The notes: generated by a model from the sequence alone, not told the origin. Shown: positions 8,474 to 16,860, counted from the stretch's first letter. The stretch: DNA of 64,000 nt from Geomonas limicola (GCF_014193675.1 NZ_BLXZ01000001.1:744001-808000); one strand, 5' to 3'. Translations and numbers: made by a program.

Positions 8474-10342
8474 TCAGAATTCGATACTGAATTCCGCACC
8501 GGCGTCGTTGTTGCGCACCGACAGCAGCCCCCCCATGTGCTTCTCGATCATGGTCTTGGACATGAACAGCCCTACCCCGGTACCGGACTTGGGTTCCTTG
8601 GTGGTGAAGTAGGGATCGAAGATCTTCCCCATGATCTCCTCCGGAATGCCACCGGCATTATCCGAAATGGTCACCACCGTCCTGCCGTTTTCTCTCCCCA
8701 TGGTAATCCACACCCGCGGATCCAGGACCGCCTTCTTGGCAAACTCCTCCTGGGCGTTCATCAGGATGTTGAGCAGTACCTGGGAAAACTCCGCCGGATA
8801 CCCGTAGATGTAGGGATCGTCACCGCCCTGCACCTCTATCCCGATCCCGTGCTTGGCAAAACTCCCCTCCAAAAGCATCAGGGTGCGCTGCACCTCCGCG
8901 TTCACCCGAAACTTCACCTTTTCCTTGTCGGTCCTGAAGAAGTTACGGAACTCGTCCAGTGTGCAGGACATCTGGTTCATCAAGGTCCCCGCCTTGCGCG
9001 CCACCTCGTCCAGGTACTTCTTGGTGAGATCCCCCTTGGTGAAGGTGATCGGTACCTGCTGGATCAGTTGCCCCAGGTCGTTCAAGGGTTTGCGCCACTG
9101 GTTGGCGATGTTGCCGATCATCTCGCCCATCGCCGCCTGGCGCCCCTGCTGCACCAGCAGTTGCTCCTTTTCGCTCAACTTCTCCAGGGCGTCCAGGCGC
9201 TCGCGCGTCTGCTTCTCGAGATCTGCGATGGTATAGAGCAGCTCGCGCTCTGCCTGGTCGCGCTGCGCAGCCCGGGTCTGCAGTAGCTGGTAGGCCTGTT
9301 CCAGCGCCACCGCCACTTCTGCGGTCTCCTTCACGGCAAAACTCCCCAGGGCCGGGACCATCTCCGCCCGCCCCAGGGAGAGCGCCGGCTCCACCAGCGA
9401 CTGGATGGCATCGGCGATCTTTCTGGCATACCCGAAGATGAGCCCCAAGACCAGCCCGGTCAGCACCAGCGCAGCCAGAAGCGTCCAGCCCGCCCAGCGG
9501 TACAACGCCGCCAGCACCGCCGCCTTGGGTACCTCGATCAGCACCGACCAGTTGGAAAGGGCGGAGCGGCACAGGGTGGCCATGACCGGCGCCCCCTCCA
9601 GGTTGGTGCTCTCAACGATCCCCTCCCGGGCCGCGTCACCCAAGGTCGCGGGTATCTTGCTCCCGATGCTCCGCTCCGAGTTTCCGGTCCTGGCCACCAG
9701 GATCTGGTTGCTGTCCAGGATGAGGCCGTACCAGTCGGGGCGCAGACTCGCCTGCCGCAAGACCTCGGCCATCGGCTCGGAGCGCAGGGTGAGGGCGAGG
9801 TCGTACTTCACCACCCCGTTCACGTACACCGGCACGTCGACGCTCACCTGGGGCTGCTGGCTGACCGCCCCGGTGTGCAGCCCCGATACCGACGGTTTGC
9901 CGGTCTGAAAGATACGGCGCACCGAGTCCAGGTTGTTGCGGCGCGGTAGAGTCGAACCAAAGGGACGCGAGGTGTGCAGCAGCTCCTGGCCGTAGCCGTC
10001 GGTCACCAGGATGTCGGCGGAAGGATAAGACCTGAGCACCTGCTGGGCCTGGCGGTGCACGGCGCCCAGGTCGCCGGCCGCAAAACTCGGCGAGGTGGCC
10101 AGGGTGGACAGGGAGGCCTCGATGCTGCCCAATTCGCGGTCCACCACCCGGGTCAGAGACCGCGCGGTTTCCAGCATGCTCCGGTTCAGTTCTTCGCGCT
10201 TGGTCAGGAAGGCGTGGTACACCAGAAGGCTCGCGATGAGCCAGACCGGCGCCACGGCGGCGACCACCAGGCGGATCAGGTGGAAACGGATGCTCGAGGC
10301 ATCCGAAGGGGTGACAGGTCTGGTTGTGGCGCTGTGCGGCAT
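8474..10342 (-). CDS. Cache-domain sensor kinase with H-to-N substitution in the H-box
   Basis: A 622-residue membrane sensor. Transmembrane helix 1 spans about residues 22-45, a periplasmic dCache-like domain about 50-290, and helix 2 about 293-318. A linker coiled coil (roughly 350-405) leads to a kinase core of the 'MGEMIGNIAHQWRQPL' type. The H-box reads IGNIANQWRKPLN: the histidine is Asn at residue 414 (codon 9101-9103). The N-box (NILMNAQEEF), G1 (DNAGGIP) and G2 (GTGVGLFMSK) boxes are intact, so ATP binding should survive while autophosphorylation on this site should not. GAGGGAAC precedes ATG 10342. No response regulator is adjacent. Confidence 0.88.
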   Translation of the reverse strand: MPHSATTRPVTPSDASSIRFHLIRLVVAAVAPVWLIASLLVYHAFLTKREELNRSMLETARSLTRVVDRELGSIEASLSTLATSPSFAAGDLGAVHRQAQQVLRSYPSADILVTDGYGQELLHTSRPFGSTLPRRNNLDSVRRIFQTGKPSVSGLHTGAVSQQPQVSVDVPVYVNGVVKYDLALTLRSEPMAEVLRQASLRPDWYGLILDSNQILVARTGNSERSIGSKIPATLGDAAREGIVESTNLEGAPVMATLCRSALSNWSVLIEVPKAAVLAALYRWAGWTLLAALVLTGLVLGLIFGYARKIADAIQSLVEPALSLGRAEMVPALGSFAVKETAEVAVALEQAYQLLQTRAAQRDQAERELLYTIADLEKQTRERLDALEKLSEKEQLLVQQGRQAAMGEMIGNIANQWRKPLNDLGQLIQQVPITFTKGDLTKKYLDEVARKAGTLMNQMSCTLDEFRNFFRTDKEKVKFRVNAEVQRTLMLLEGSFAKHGIGIEVQGGDDPYIYGYPAEFSQVLLNILMNAQEEFAKKAVLDPRVWITMGRENGRTVVTISDNAGGIPEEIMGKIFDPYFTTKEPKSGTGVGLFMSKTMIEKHMGGLLSVRNNDAGAEFSIEF

Positions 10343-10622
10343 GTTGTTCCCTCACGATAGATTCTGAACCGGGTACCTTCCAGCTGGCCCCCCAGTGCGG
10401 CGGCAGGCTCCCCTGGGTGTGCCGGAATACTCTACCATCCGGCACACCAGACAAGACGGTGCAGCTAAAAAAATTACAACTTCTTAATTGTTACTACAGA
10501 CTCCCTCAGGCGCTTCGGCTCGTGCTGGCGCGCATCCAGGACCGCAAATCGCGATGGACGGAACCGGCACTTGCCGTTATAGTAAGTCTAATGAACCACA
10601 CCACCTCATCAGGGAGGCTCCC

Positions 10623-12101
10623 ATGAACATAGCTGTCACTTCCGACAATCCCCTGCAACTCACCTGCTCGGCCCTGGTAGTCGGGATCTTCGAAGATGCC
10701 CAGACCGATCTCACCCGCGACTGCAACGCCGCACTGGACGGCTTGCTGGACCGGCTCGCTTCCGGTCGGGAGTTTACCGGCAAAGCCGGCAGTTCGCGTC
10801 TGCTGCACAGCTTAGGCCGGCTTCCCGCCGAGCGGATCGTGCTGGTCGGACTCGGCAAGCAGGCCGAGCTTACTGCAGAGAAGCTGCGCCAGGCAGCCGG
10901 GGTCGCGATGCAGGCGCTGAAAACCGCGCGGGTCGCCAGCTTCGCGAGCGCCCTCCCCTGGGCCGCAACCTTTCCGGAAGCGCTGGAAGCGATCGCCAGC
11001 GGCACCTACCTGGGGAGCTACAGCTTCGACGCCTACAAGACCAAGGACAAGGAAGAGCGTTTCGGCTTCGAGGCAGCTACCCTGTTGCTCCCGCCGGATT
11101 TCGACCAGGATGCGGCTGGCGAGGGGCTCCGGCGCAGCGAGATCCTCTGCGGCGGTGTGAAGCTCGCCCGGGACCTGGTTTCCCAACCGGGGAACGTGGT
11201 CAACACCGGCTATCTGGCCGACACCGCACGCGAACTTGCCGGGAGGCACGGCCTCTCCTTCCGGGTCTACGAACTGGACGAACTGACCCAGATGGGGCTC
11301 AACGCGCTCATCGCGGTCGGCAAAGGCTCCGTCGAACCGCCGCGCCTCATCGTGGTGGAATACCAGGGGGCACCGGAACCGGGGAACCCGGTAGTGCTGG
11401 TCGGCAAAGGGATCACCTTCGACTCGGGCGGCATCTCGCTGAAACCGGGTGCGGGGATGGAGGAGATGAAGACCGACATGGCCGGCAGCGCCGCCGTGCT
11501 CGGGACCCTGGAGGCGGTTGCAGGGCTCAAGCTCCCGGTGAACCTGGTCGGCATCATTCCGACCGCGGAGAACATGCCGGACGGCAAGTCGTTCCGCCCC
11601 GGCGACGTGCTCACCTCCTATTCCGGTCTCACCATCGAGATCACCAATACCGACGCCGAAGGACGTCTCATCCTCTGCGATGCCCTGCACTTCGCCCAGC
11701 AGTACCAGCCGGCGGCCCTCATCGACCTGGCTACCCTGACCGGCGCCTGCGTGGTAGCACTCGGCCACGAGGCGACCGGCCTGATCGCCAACGACGACCA
11801 GCTTGCCGAAGCCCTGAAGAGTGCCGCTGGCCGGACTGGCGAGAGGGTCTGGCAGCTCCCGGTCTTCGACGAGTACGGCGAAAACATGAAAAGCGACATC
11901 GCCGACCTGAAAAACGCCGGTAGCCGGGATGCCGGCGCCAGCAAGGCCGGCTGGTTCCTGAAGCAGTTCGTGGGGCAATCCCCCTGGGCCCACCTCGACA
12001 TCGCCGGCACCGCCTGGAGCGACAAGGCCCGCTCTTACTGCCCCAAAGGCGCCACCGGCGTCGGGGTTCGACTCCTGGTCGACTACCTGCAGAACAGATA
12101 A
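10623..12101 (+). CDS. pepA: Leucyl aminopeptidase PepA (M17)
   Basis: A 492-residue cytosolic dizinc/dimanganese aminopeptidase that removes N-terminal residues from peptides. The M17 signature NTDAEGRL is at about residue 340. Metal and catalytic residues sit in 'VGKGITFDSGGISLKPG' and 'MKTDMAGSAAV'. The N-terminal macro-like domain (residues 1-160) is present. Start 10623 has GGGAGGCTCCC immediately upstream, and an in-frame extension to 10488 lacks one. The gene is single and converges on the TVP38-like gene across a shared terminator. Confidence 0.93.
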   Translation: MNIAVTSDNPLQLTCSALVVGIFEDAQTDLTRDCNAALDGLLDRLASGREFTGKAGSSRLLHSLGRLPAERIVLVGLGKQAELTAEKLRQAAGVAMQALKTARVASFASALPWAATFPEALEAIASGTYLGSYSFDAYKTKDKEERFGFEAATLLLPPDFDQDAAGEGLRRSEILCGGVKLARDLVSQPGNVVNTGYLADTARELAGRHGLSFRVYELDELTQMGLNALIAVGKGSVEPPRLIVVEYQGAPEPGNPVVLVGKGITFDSGGISLKPGAGMEEMKTDMAGSAAVLGTLEAVAGLKLPVNLVGIIPTAENMPDGKSFRPGDVLTSYSGLTIEITNTDAEGRLILCDALHFAQQYQPAALIDLATLTGACVVALGHEATGLIANDDQLAEALKSAAGRTGERVWQLPVFDEYGENMKSDIADLKNAGSRDAGASKAGWFLKQFVGQSPWAHLDIAGTAWSDKARSYCPKGATGVGVRLLVDYLQNR

Positions 12102-12277
12102 GCGCCTCTTTCCCGAGCGCCACCTCCCCGCGCCCTGGGAGGTCATCCGGCGTCGCAGCCGATGCTACCCTGGTGGAGATCGTGGGTGAGTGAGTTGCGG
12201 GTTCATGAGCTGTTGCTTGCAGTTAATTACGATGCTTTGAAGCAGTACTTAAAGACTGGGCACATCGTTTCAAGCAG

Positions 12278-12330
12278 AGATCCGGCAGCTCCGGTCAAGG
12301 TCACCCCGGAGCTGCCGGATCTTTCTTTTT
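12278..12330. terminator. Bidirectional rho-independent terminator
   Basis: A perfect 17-bp stem: AGATCCGGCAGCTCCGG (12278-12294) pairs with CCGGAGCTGCCGGATCT (12306-12322), followed by TTCTTTTT. It serves pepA on the plus strand. Its right arm also encodes the last residues of the minus-strand TVP38-like protein, whose stop codon lies in the loop. Confidence 0.85.
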
Positions 12331-12990
12331 CATGAGGTGATGGCGTAGCACCGGCGCCAATGCCAGCAGGGCCATCAGCATCAGTCCCTCCAGTATCCGT
12401 GGCGTAGCCAGATCGCGCAGTTCCTTGACCTGACGCAACTGGGTCCCCAGGTAGGCGTAGATACAGGAACCCGGGAGTAACCCCAGCGACGTTGCCCAGA
12501 TGAAGGTGCGCAGGCGGATGTTGCTGATGCCGGCGCAGTAGTTCACCACGAAAAAAGGGAGGACCGGCAGGATACGCAGGGTGAGCAGGTAGCTCCCGCC
12601 GCGTTCGGCGAGTTCCCGGTTGAGCCGGGCGAGCGGTTCCCGGTAGCGCCGCTGTACCCAGTCCCCCACCAGGTAGCGCCCCGCGAGAAAGGCGAGGACG
12701 GCCCCGGAGGTGGCGCCGAGGTTCACGTACAGGACGGTAGGGAGCGTCCCGAACAGCATCCCGCCGGTCAGGGTGAGTACCAGGGCACCCGGCAGGAAGA
12801 GCGCTGTCGCCAGGTAAAGCGCGACGAAACAGAGCACCGCCTCCAGGTAGTGCTCCTCGATGAAACCCAGGAGGAGTTCCCGGTGTTCCCGGAGCCTGGC
12901 CAGGCTCAAAACATCGTGCAAAAGCAAGGCGGCCAAGGTCGCGAAGACCAGCACCGCCAGTGCCACGAGTAGTCTCACCTTGTGCGTCAT
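12301..12990 (-). CDS. TVP38/TMEM64 (VTT/DedA-superfamily) membrane protein
   Basis: A 229-residue integral membrane protein. The VTT core is visible: 'GALVLTLTGGMLFGTLPTVLYVNLGATSGAVLAFLAGRYLVGDW' (about residues 70-115) and 'YLLTLRILPVLPFFVVNYCAGISNIRLRTFIWATSLGLLPGSCIYAYLG' (about 133-182). The family is related to DedA and eukaryotic VMP1/TMEM41B lipid scramblases, so a role in lipid movement is plausible. It is divergent from the EEP/PLD pair, which also concerns phospholipid headgroups. A GAGGGT site precedes ATG 12990. The C-terminus is encoded within a terminator stem. Confidence 0.85.
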   Translation of the reverse strand: MTHKVRLLVALAVLVFATLAALLLHDVLSLARLREHRELLLGFIEEHYLEAVLCFVALYLATALFLPGALVLTLTGGMLFGTLPTVLYVNLGATSGAVLAFLAGRYLVGDWVQRRYREPLARLNRELAERGGSYLLTLRILPVLPFFVVNYCAGISNIRLRTFIWATSLGLLPGSCIYAYLGTQLRQVKELRDLATPRILEGLMLMALLALAPVLRHHLMKKKDPAAPG

Positions 12991-13088
12991 AATGAAGACC
13001 CTCGCCCGTTGGCCTTATCGATTTCTGTTTCCAACCGTTTGAAAGCTTACCCCCGCGCTGCAGCCGGCCTCGCGGCTGGTCCTTCCGT

Positions 13089-13116
13089 TTGACATCTGCC
13101 CCGGTTTATGTACCAT
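13089..13116 (+). promoter_or_regulatory. Candidate sigma-70 promoter for the EEP/PLD operon
   Basis: TTGACA (13089-13094), a 16-nt spacer and TACCAT (13111-13116). It lies in the intergenic region between the divergent TVP38-like gene and the EEP gene, giving a leader of about 55 nt to ATG 13177. Confidence 0.45.
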
Positions 13117-13176
13117 CTCTAATAAACCTTGCAAGGGTGCCGTTTTAAATTTCTCCAACCACCAACCTCCGGCCGC

Positions 13177-13914
13177 ATGACCACATCGATTTCCATCATG
13201 ACCTACAACGTGCACAGCAGCATCGGCATGGACGGCAAGATATCCCCTTTGCGTATCGCCCGGGTCATTGAGCGCTGCGCACCGGACGTCGTCGCCCTGC
13301 AGGAGCTGGACAGCGGCCTGACCCGCACCGCCTTGGTGGACCAGGCGCACGTGATCGCCCACCAGTTGGAGATGGCCTACCACTTCCACCCTTCGTTCCG
13401 GGTCGAGGAGGGCGGCTACGGCAACGCGGTGCTGAGCCGGCTGCCGATGCGCCTGGTTAAGGCCGGCCCGCTCCCCTCGCACCCAAAGCGCAGCTTCGAG
13501 CGGCGTGGTGCGCTGTGGGTTGAGGTGGAACACCAGGGGAAGGCACTGCAGGTGCTCGCCACCCATTTCGGCCTGGACCGTCGGGAGCGCATTTGTCAGG
13601 CGGAGGCGCTCCTCGGGCCGGAGTGGCTGGGACACCCGGAATGTCGCGGCCCGGTTGCCCTCTGTGGAGATTTCAACGCCCTGCCCCGGTCAGCAGCCTA
13701 CCGCTGCCTGATCCGACAGCTCAAGGACGCCCAGTGTTCCCTTAAGGGGTGCCGCCCCAGGGGAACCTTCCCGGTCCGGCTGCCGCTCATGCGTATCGAC
13801 CACCTGTTCATCTCCCCCGAGCTCAAAGTCCGCGACATTGCGGTGCCGCGCACCGCCCTCACCCGTCTCGCCTCGGACCACCTGCCGCTATTGGTCACCC
13901 TGGAGCTGCCATGA
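13177..13914 (+). CDS. Endonuclease/exonuclease/phosphatase (EEP) family protein, YbhP-like
   Basis: A 245-residue metal-dependent phosphodiesterase-fold protein. EEP motifs in order are 'MTYNVHSS' near the N-terminus, 'VVALQELDS' (metal-binding Glu), 'THFGLDRRERICQAE', 'CGDFNALP' (catalytic Asp-x-Asn) and 'ASDHLPLL' (catalytic Asp-His). ATG 13177 is chosen over an in-frame TTG at 13129; the ribosome site is weak. The stop overlaps the next start as ATGA, so it is translationally coupled to the PLD gene. A similar EEP-PLD pairing occurs in E. coli ybhP-clsB, which suggests a role in phospholipid synthesis or turnover rather than DNA repair. Confidence 0.82.
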   Translation: MTTSISIMTYNVHSSIGMDGKISPLRIARVIERCAPDVVALQELDSGLTRTALVDQAHVIAHQLEMAYHFHPSFRVEEGGYGNAVLSRLPMRLVKAGPLPSHPKRSFERRGALWVEVEHQGKALQVLATHFGLDRRERICQAEALLGPEWLGHPECRGPVALCGDFNALPRSAAYRCLIRQLKDAQCSLKGCRPRGTFPVRLPLMRIDHLFISPELKVRDIAVPRTALTRLASDHLPLLVTLELP

Positions 13915-15437
13915 GCGTACTGAAGCCGGGAGCAAACTGCCTGGGGATCTTCGAGGCGCAGGAGACCGGGCTGCTCATCGATGCCTGCGACTACTACCGG
14001 GCCTTCTATCACCAGGCCCGCAAGGCGCGTCGCTACATCCTGATGGCCGGCTGGCAGTTCGACTCGGAGGTGGAACTCTTGCGGGGGGCCGAGGCGGAAC
14101 AGGCGGGGGGCGAGGTGCTGCTGCTGAACTTCCTCGACGAGCTCTGCACCAGGAACCCGGACCTCGAGATCTACATCCTCGCCTGGGACTTCAGCGCCTT
14201 CTTCGCCCTTGAGCGTGAGTGGTTCCAGGATGTGCTCTTCGACTGGACCACCAATGACCGGATGCACTTTCGCTTCGACAACCAGCACGCCGCAGGGGCC
14301 ACGCACCACCAGAAGTTCGTGATCGTCGACGGGTGCCTTGCCTTCGTGGGGGGGATGGATATCTGCGCCTCGCGCTGGGACGAGCGCCGCCATCTCAACG
14401 AGAACCCGCTGCGGGTGGACGGCAACGGCAAGCCCTACGGCTCCTACCACGACATCCAGTCCTACCACACCGGTCCTGTCGTGCAGGAACTGCTCGCCCT
14501 GTTCCTCGAGCGTTGGAGTGAGTCGGGCGCAGAGCCGTTACGCCTCCCCGTTCTCGAGCCACAGCGGGTCCCCGAAATTGCCGGCGCGATCCCGCTCCCT
14601 ACCCGCCGGGTGGCCGTGAGCCGCACCCAGGCCAGGTCCTCTGAAGTGCGGCCGAAGCAGGTCTTCGAGATCCGCCACCTCTTCGTGGACGCCATTCTCT
14701 CCGCGGAGCGTCTCATCTACCTGGAAAACCAGTACTTCAGCTCGCAGGCAATCTACTGGTCCCTGGTCTCCCGCATGGCGCTTCCGGACCGGGGACGGAT
14801 CCAGATCGTGCTGATGCTTCCGGACCGGCTGCCGCTCACCGAACAGCTTTTCCTGGGACTTCCCCAGATGCAGATGCTCTCCTCACTCGAGCAGGTGGCG
14901 GCGAAGACCGGCCATGAGTTTGCCGTTTACTGCACCGCGTGTCTGGACGGCGGGCAGCGCAAGCTCACCTTCATCCACTCGAAGCTCCTGCTGGTAGACG
15001 ACCGATTCCTGAGCGTAGGATCCGCCAATGCCACCAACCGCAGCATGGGGCTGGATACCGAGCTCAACGTAAGCTGGGAGGCGGCCCAGGACGAGCCGGA
15101 ACTCACCCGGACCCTGCAGGCGGTACGCGCGTCGCTCTTGGCAGAGCACGCCGGCCTTTTCGGCCAGGGAGCCGAGGAGCGATTCGCGCCGGTGGAAAAC
15201 CTGGTGCAGCGTCTGAACGAACTGGCCGACGATCCCCTCTCGCGCATCTGCCGCTACGTCGCCGATCCCACCCATGAAAACGTGGAACTCCTCAAGACCC
15301 TGGAGCCGATCGCCCGCGTGGTCGATCCGGAGCAACCGGTGGATGGCGAGTTCATCTTCGAAAGCCTCACCAGCTACGAGACCAGTTCCTTCGCCAAAGG
15401 TATCCGCCGCCTGAGCCAGATCCTGATCACGCTATAG
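13911..15437 (+). CDS. Phospholipase D / cardiolipin synthase-like protein
   Basis: A 508-residue PLD-superfamily protein with two HKD motifs: 'THHQKFVIVDGCLAFVGGMD' at about residue 125 and 'FIHSKLLLVDDRFLSVGSAN' at about 353. Each is H-x-K-x4-D followed by a Gly/Ser-rich turn. It has no N-terminal membrane anchor. PLD enzymes transfer phosphatidyl groups through a phospho-histidine intermediate; phospholipase D-type enzymes and cardiolipin synthases share this core, and longer two-HKD proteins like this one are nearer the former. The ATGA overlap with the EEP gene implies co-expression and possibly a shared substrate. A second, shorter PLD occurs at 56356. Confidence 0.85.
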   Translation: MSVLKPGANCLGIFEAQETGLLIDACDYYRAFYHQARKARRYILMAGWQFDSEVELLRGAEAEQAGGEVLLLNFLDELCTRNPDLEIYILAWDFSAFFALEREWFQDVLFDWTTNDRMHFRFDNQHAAGATHHQKFVIVDGCLAFVGGMDICASRWDERRHLNENPLRVDGNGKPYGSYHDIQSYHTGPVVQELLALFLERWSESGAEPLRLPVLEPQRVPEIAGAIPLPTRRVAVSRTQARSSEVRPKQVFEIRHLFVDAILSAERLIYLENQYFSSQAIYWSLVSRMALPDRGRIQIVLMLPDRLPLTEQLFLGLPQMQMLSSLEQVAAKTGHEFAVYCTACLDGGQRKLTFIHSKLLLVDDRFLSVGSANATNRSMGLDTELNVSWEAAQDEPELTRTLQAVRASLLAEHAGLFGQGAEERFAPVENLVQRLNELADDPLSRICRYVADPTHENVELLKTLEPIARVVDPEQPVDGEFIFESLTSYETSSFAKGIRRLSQILITL

Positions 15438-15573
15438 CTCCGAAGGAAGCTCTCCCTCGACGGCCAGAAGCCCCGTCGACTCCTCACCATCAACCTTTTC
15501 GCCCCCTCTTCGTCCTGCCTTCCCGCCCGTGATCCTTCCCATAATTACCCACCAGCCGGTCCCAAGGCGCTCG

Positions 15574-15582
15574 TGCTATAAT
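15574..15582 (+). promoter_or_regulatory. Extended -10 promoter for the 69-residue protein
   Basis: TGCTATAAT, a consensus extended -10 without a clear -35. Transcription would begin near 15589, leaving a leader of only about 20 nt that holds the AAAGGAGGT ribosome site. Confidence 0.55.
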
Positions 15583-15608
15583 GGGCTGTCACCAAAGGAG
15601 GTAAGGCC

Positions 15609-15818
15609 ATGGAATTAGACAAGGAGACGAAAGAGAGGTCCGAAGAGCCACGTTGCGACACCAAGATATGGAGTCCGGCCTGCGAGCGCCACGATTACCG
15701 GGCCCAGGGAGACAAGTACCTCTGCGTGAGTTGCGGCAAGATAGGTGAACTGACCCACGAGATCGGCCACGACCATTTCCCGCACCTTAAAGCAGAAGAC
15801 GAGTCGAACCTGCACTGA
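15609..15818 (+). CDS. Small Cys/His-rich hypothetical protein
   Basis: A 69-residue, highly charged soluble protein that I do not recognise. It has 'SPACERHDY' followed by 'YLCVSCGKIGELTHEIGHDHFPH', i.e. a CxxC plus several His and two further Cys, so one metal site is plausible. Reality is supported by a near-perfect AAAGGAGGT 6 nt before ATG, an extended -10 promoter directly upstream, and a strong terminator 22 nt after the stop: a complete single-gene transcription unit. Confidence 0.75.
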   Translation: MELDKETKERSEEPRCDTKIWSPACERHDYRAQGDKYLCVSCGKIGELTHEIGHDHFPHLKAEDESNLH

Positions 15819-15840
15819 TGCCGGCCGCGGCAAGAAAAAA

Positions 15841-15872
15841 GGGAGAGCAGCCTGAGCTGCTCTCCCTTTTGT
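15841..15872. terminator. Rho-independent terminator
   Basis: An 11-bp perfect stem (GGGAGAGCAGC / GCTGCTCTCCC) with a CTGA loop, followed by TTTT on the plus strand and a run of A before it. It ends the 69-residue gene and may also serve the opposing Fpg-like gene. Confidence 0.85.
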
Positions 15873-15929
15873 GTGTCGAGCTGGATTATCCCGCCGGGCT
15901 GTTGGTGGCCTGGACCGTCCCTACCGCCG

Positions 15930-15962
15930 AAAAGGGGACAGGCACCTGCGGAGCCAGTCCCC
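15930..15962. repeat. 33-bp REP-like palindromic repeat, copy 1
   Basis: Begins AAAAGGGGACAGGC and ends GGAGCCAGTCCCC. The ends pair (GGGGAC...GTCCCC and GGC...GCC around one mismatch). It is identical over all 33 nt to the copy at 16861-16893, in the same orientation, and is followed by tandem GGTCCCC/AGTCCCC units. Confidence 0.85.
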
Positions 15963-15988
15963 GGTCCCCGGTCCCCAGTCCCCCTCAT

Positions 15989-16768
15989 CTACTCATACAG
16001 CACCTGTTCCTCGGTATAGTAGGTCTTCTTCTGCCCTACCATCTCGTTTTTGATAGGGGCTCCGGTCGGCGCCTGGCGTGCCTTGGGTTTGTGCACCGCG
16101 AGGTGCTCCCTGAACTCCCCCGCTATCATGCCGGCATGCTGACGGCGCAGGTATTCGGTCGCCTCGTTCAGCACGGTGGGAATCGCCCGGGCCAGTTGAG
16201 CGATGACCTGCTCGGGGAGCCGACCGGCCAGCGACTTGGGGGCCACCCTGGCCTGCCAGAGGATTTCGTCGGAGTAGGCGTTGCCGATTCCCGAGATCAG
16301 GCTCTGGTCGATCAGGCACTCCTTCACCGTCAGTTTCGGCTTGCTCAGCAGGATATCCCGCAAAGACTCCTCGGTCACCTGCAGTGCATCGAGTACCGAC
16401 TTCCCCGATTTGGGATTGAGCGTCACCGTCGCCAGACCACGGGGATCGAAAAGAGCCAGCGCGTGCCCATCGTCGAAGGAGAGCGTGAGCACCGCATAGG
16501 CGACCTCTTCCCCCGGCGGGGTCCGCTGAAATCCTCCCGAGAGCATCAGGTGCACGAAGAGCCGGTCGCCACGGTCCAGGGAGAACAAGAGCCCTTTCGC
16601 CTCGCGGCGCACCCCCACGACCCGTTGCCCGATCAACGTCTCGCGCAACTGTGCTGGATCGACGTTGAGACGCGACCGGCGGTGGTAGCGAGCGTCGGTC
16701 ACCTTCTTACCCCCCACGAGCTGCGTCAGCGATTCGGCAAATACCGTCAGATCAGGCAACTCCGGCAT
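15989..16768 (-). CDS. Fpg/Nei-family DNA glycosylase lacking zinc ligands
   Basis: A 259-residue homologue of formamidopyrimidine/endonuclease VIII glycosylases, which excise oxidised bases and nick at the abasic site. It begins MPELPDL, with the catalytic Pro2-Glu3. It has the conserved Lys region 'REAKGLLFSL', 'LFVHLMLSGGF', and the helix-two-turn-helix segment 'LISGIGNAYSDEILWQARV'. The C-terminal beta-hairpin reads 'GAPIKNEMVGQKKTYYTEEQ' with no Cys where zinc-type enzymes have four; the whole protein has one Cys. It is therefore a zincless-finger type, as in NEIL1 and some viral enzymes, with Lys at the usual finger-Arg position. GGAGAGGAGT precedes ATG 16768. It sits between two identical 33-bp repeats. 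Confidence 0.88.
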   Translation of the reverse strand: MPELPDLTVFAESLTQLVGGKKVTDARYHRRSRLNVDPAQLRETLIGQRVVGVRREAKGLLFSLDRGDRLFVHLMLSGGFQRTPPGEEVAYAVLTLSFDDGHALALFDPRGLATVTLNPKSGKSVLDALQVTEESLRDILLSKPKLTVKECLIDQSLISGIGNAYSDEILWQARVAPKSLAGRLPEQVIAQLARAIPTVLNEATEYLRRQHAGMIAGEFREHLAVHKPKARQAPTGAPIKNEMVGQKKTYYTEEQVLYE

Positions 16769-16860
16769 ACTCCTCTCCTCCCACGCCTGCGTCCGTCTTA
16801 TCCAATACCGTAAAGGCAACATCCGGTATCGAACTCTGGCTATTCGCATTTCCTGCTACC

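Noticed and set aside
10812-12146. 444-codon frame antisense to pepA
   Set aside because: Shadow of pepA; no recognisable domain.
13749-13910. N-terminal extension of the PLD protein
   Set aside because: The extension lies wholly within the EEP gene; the ATGA overlap at 13911 is the expected start.
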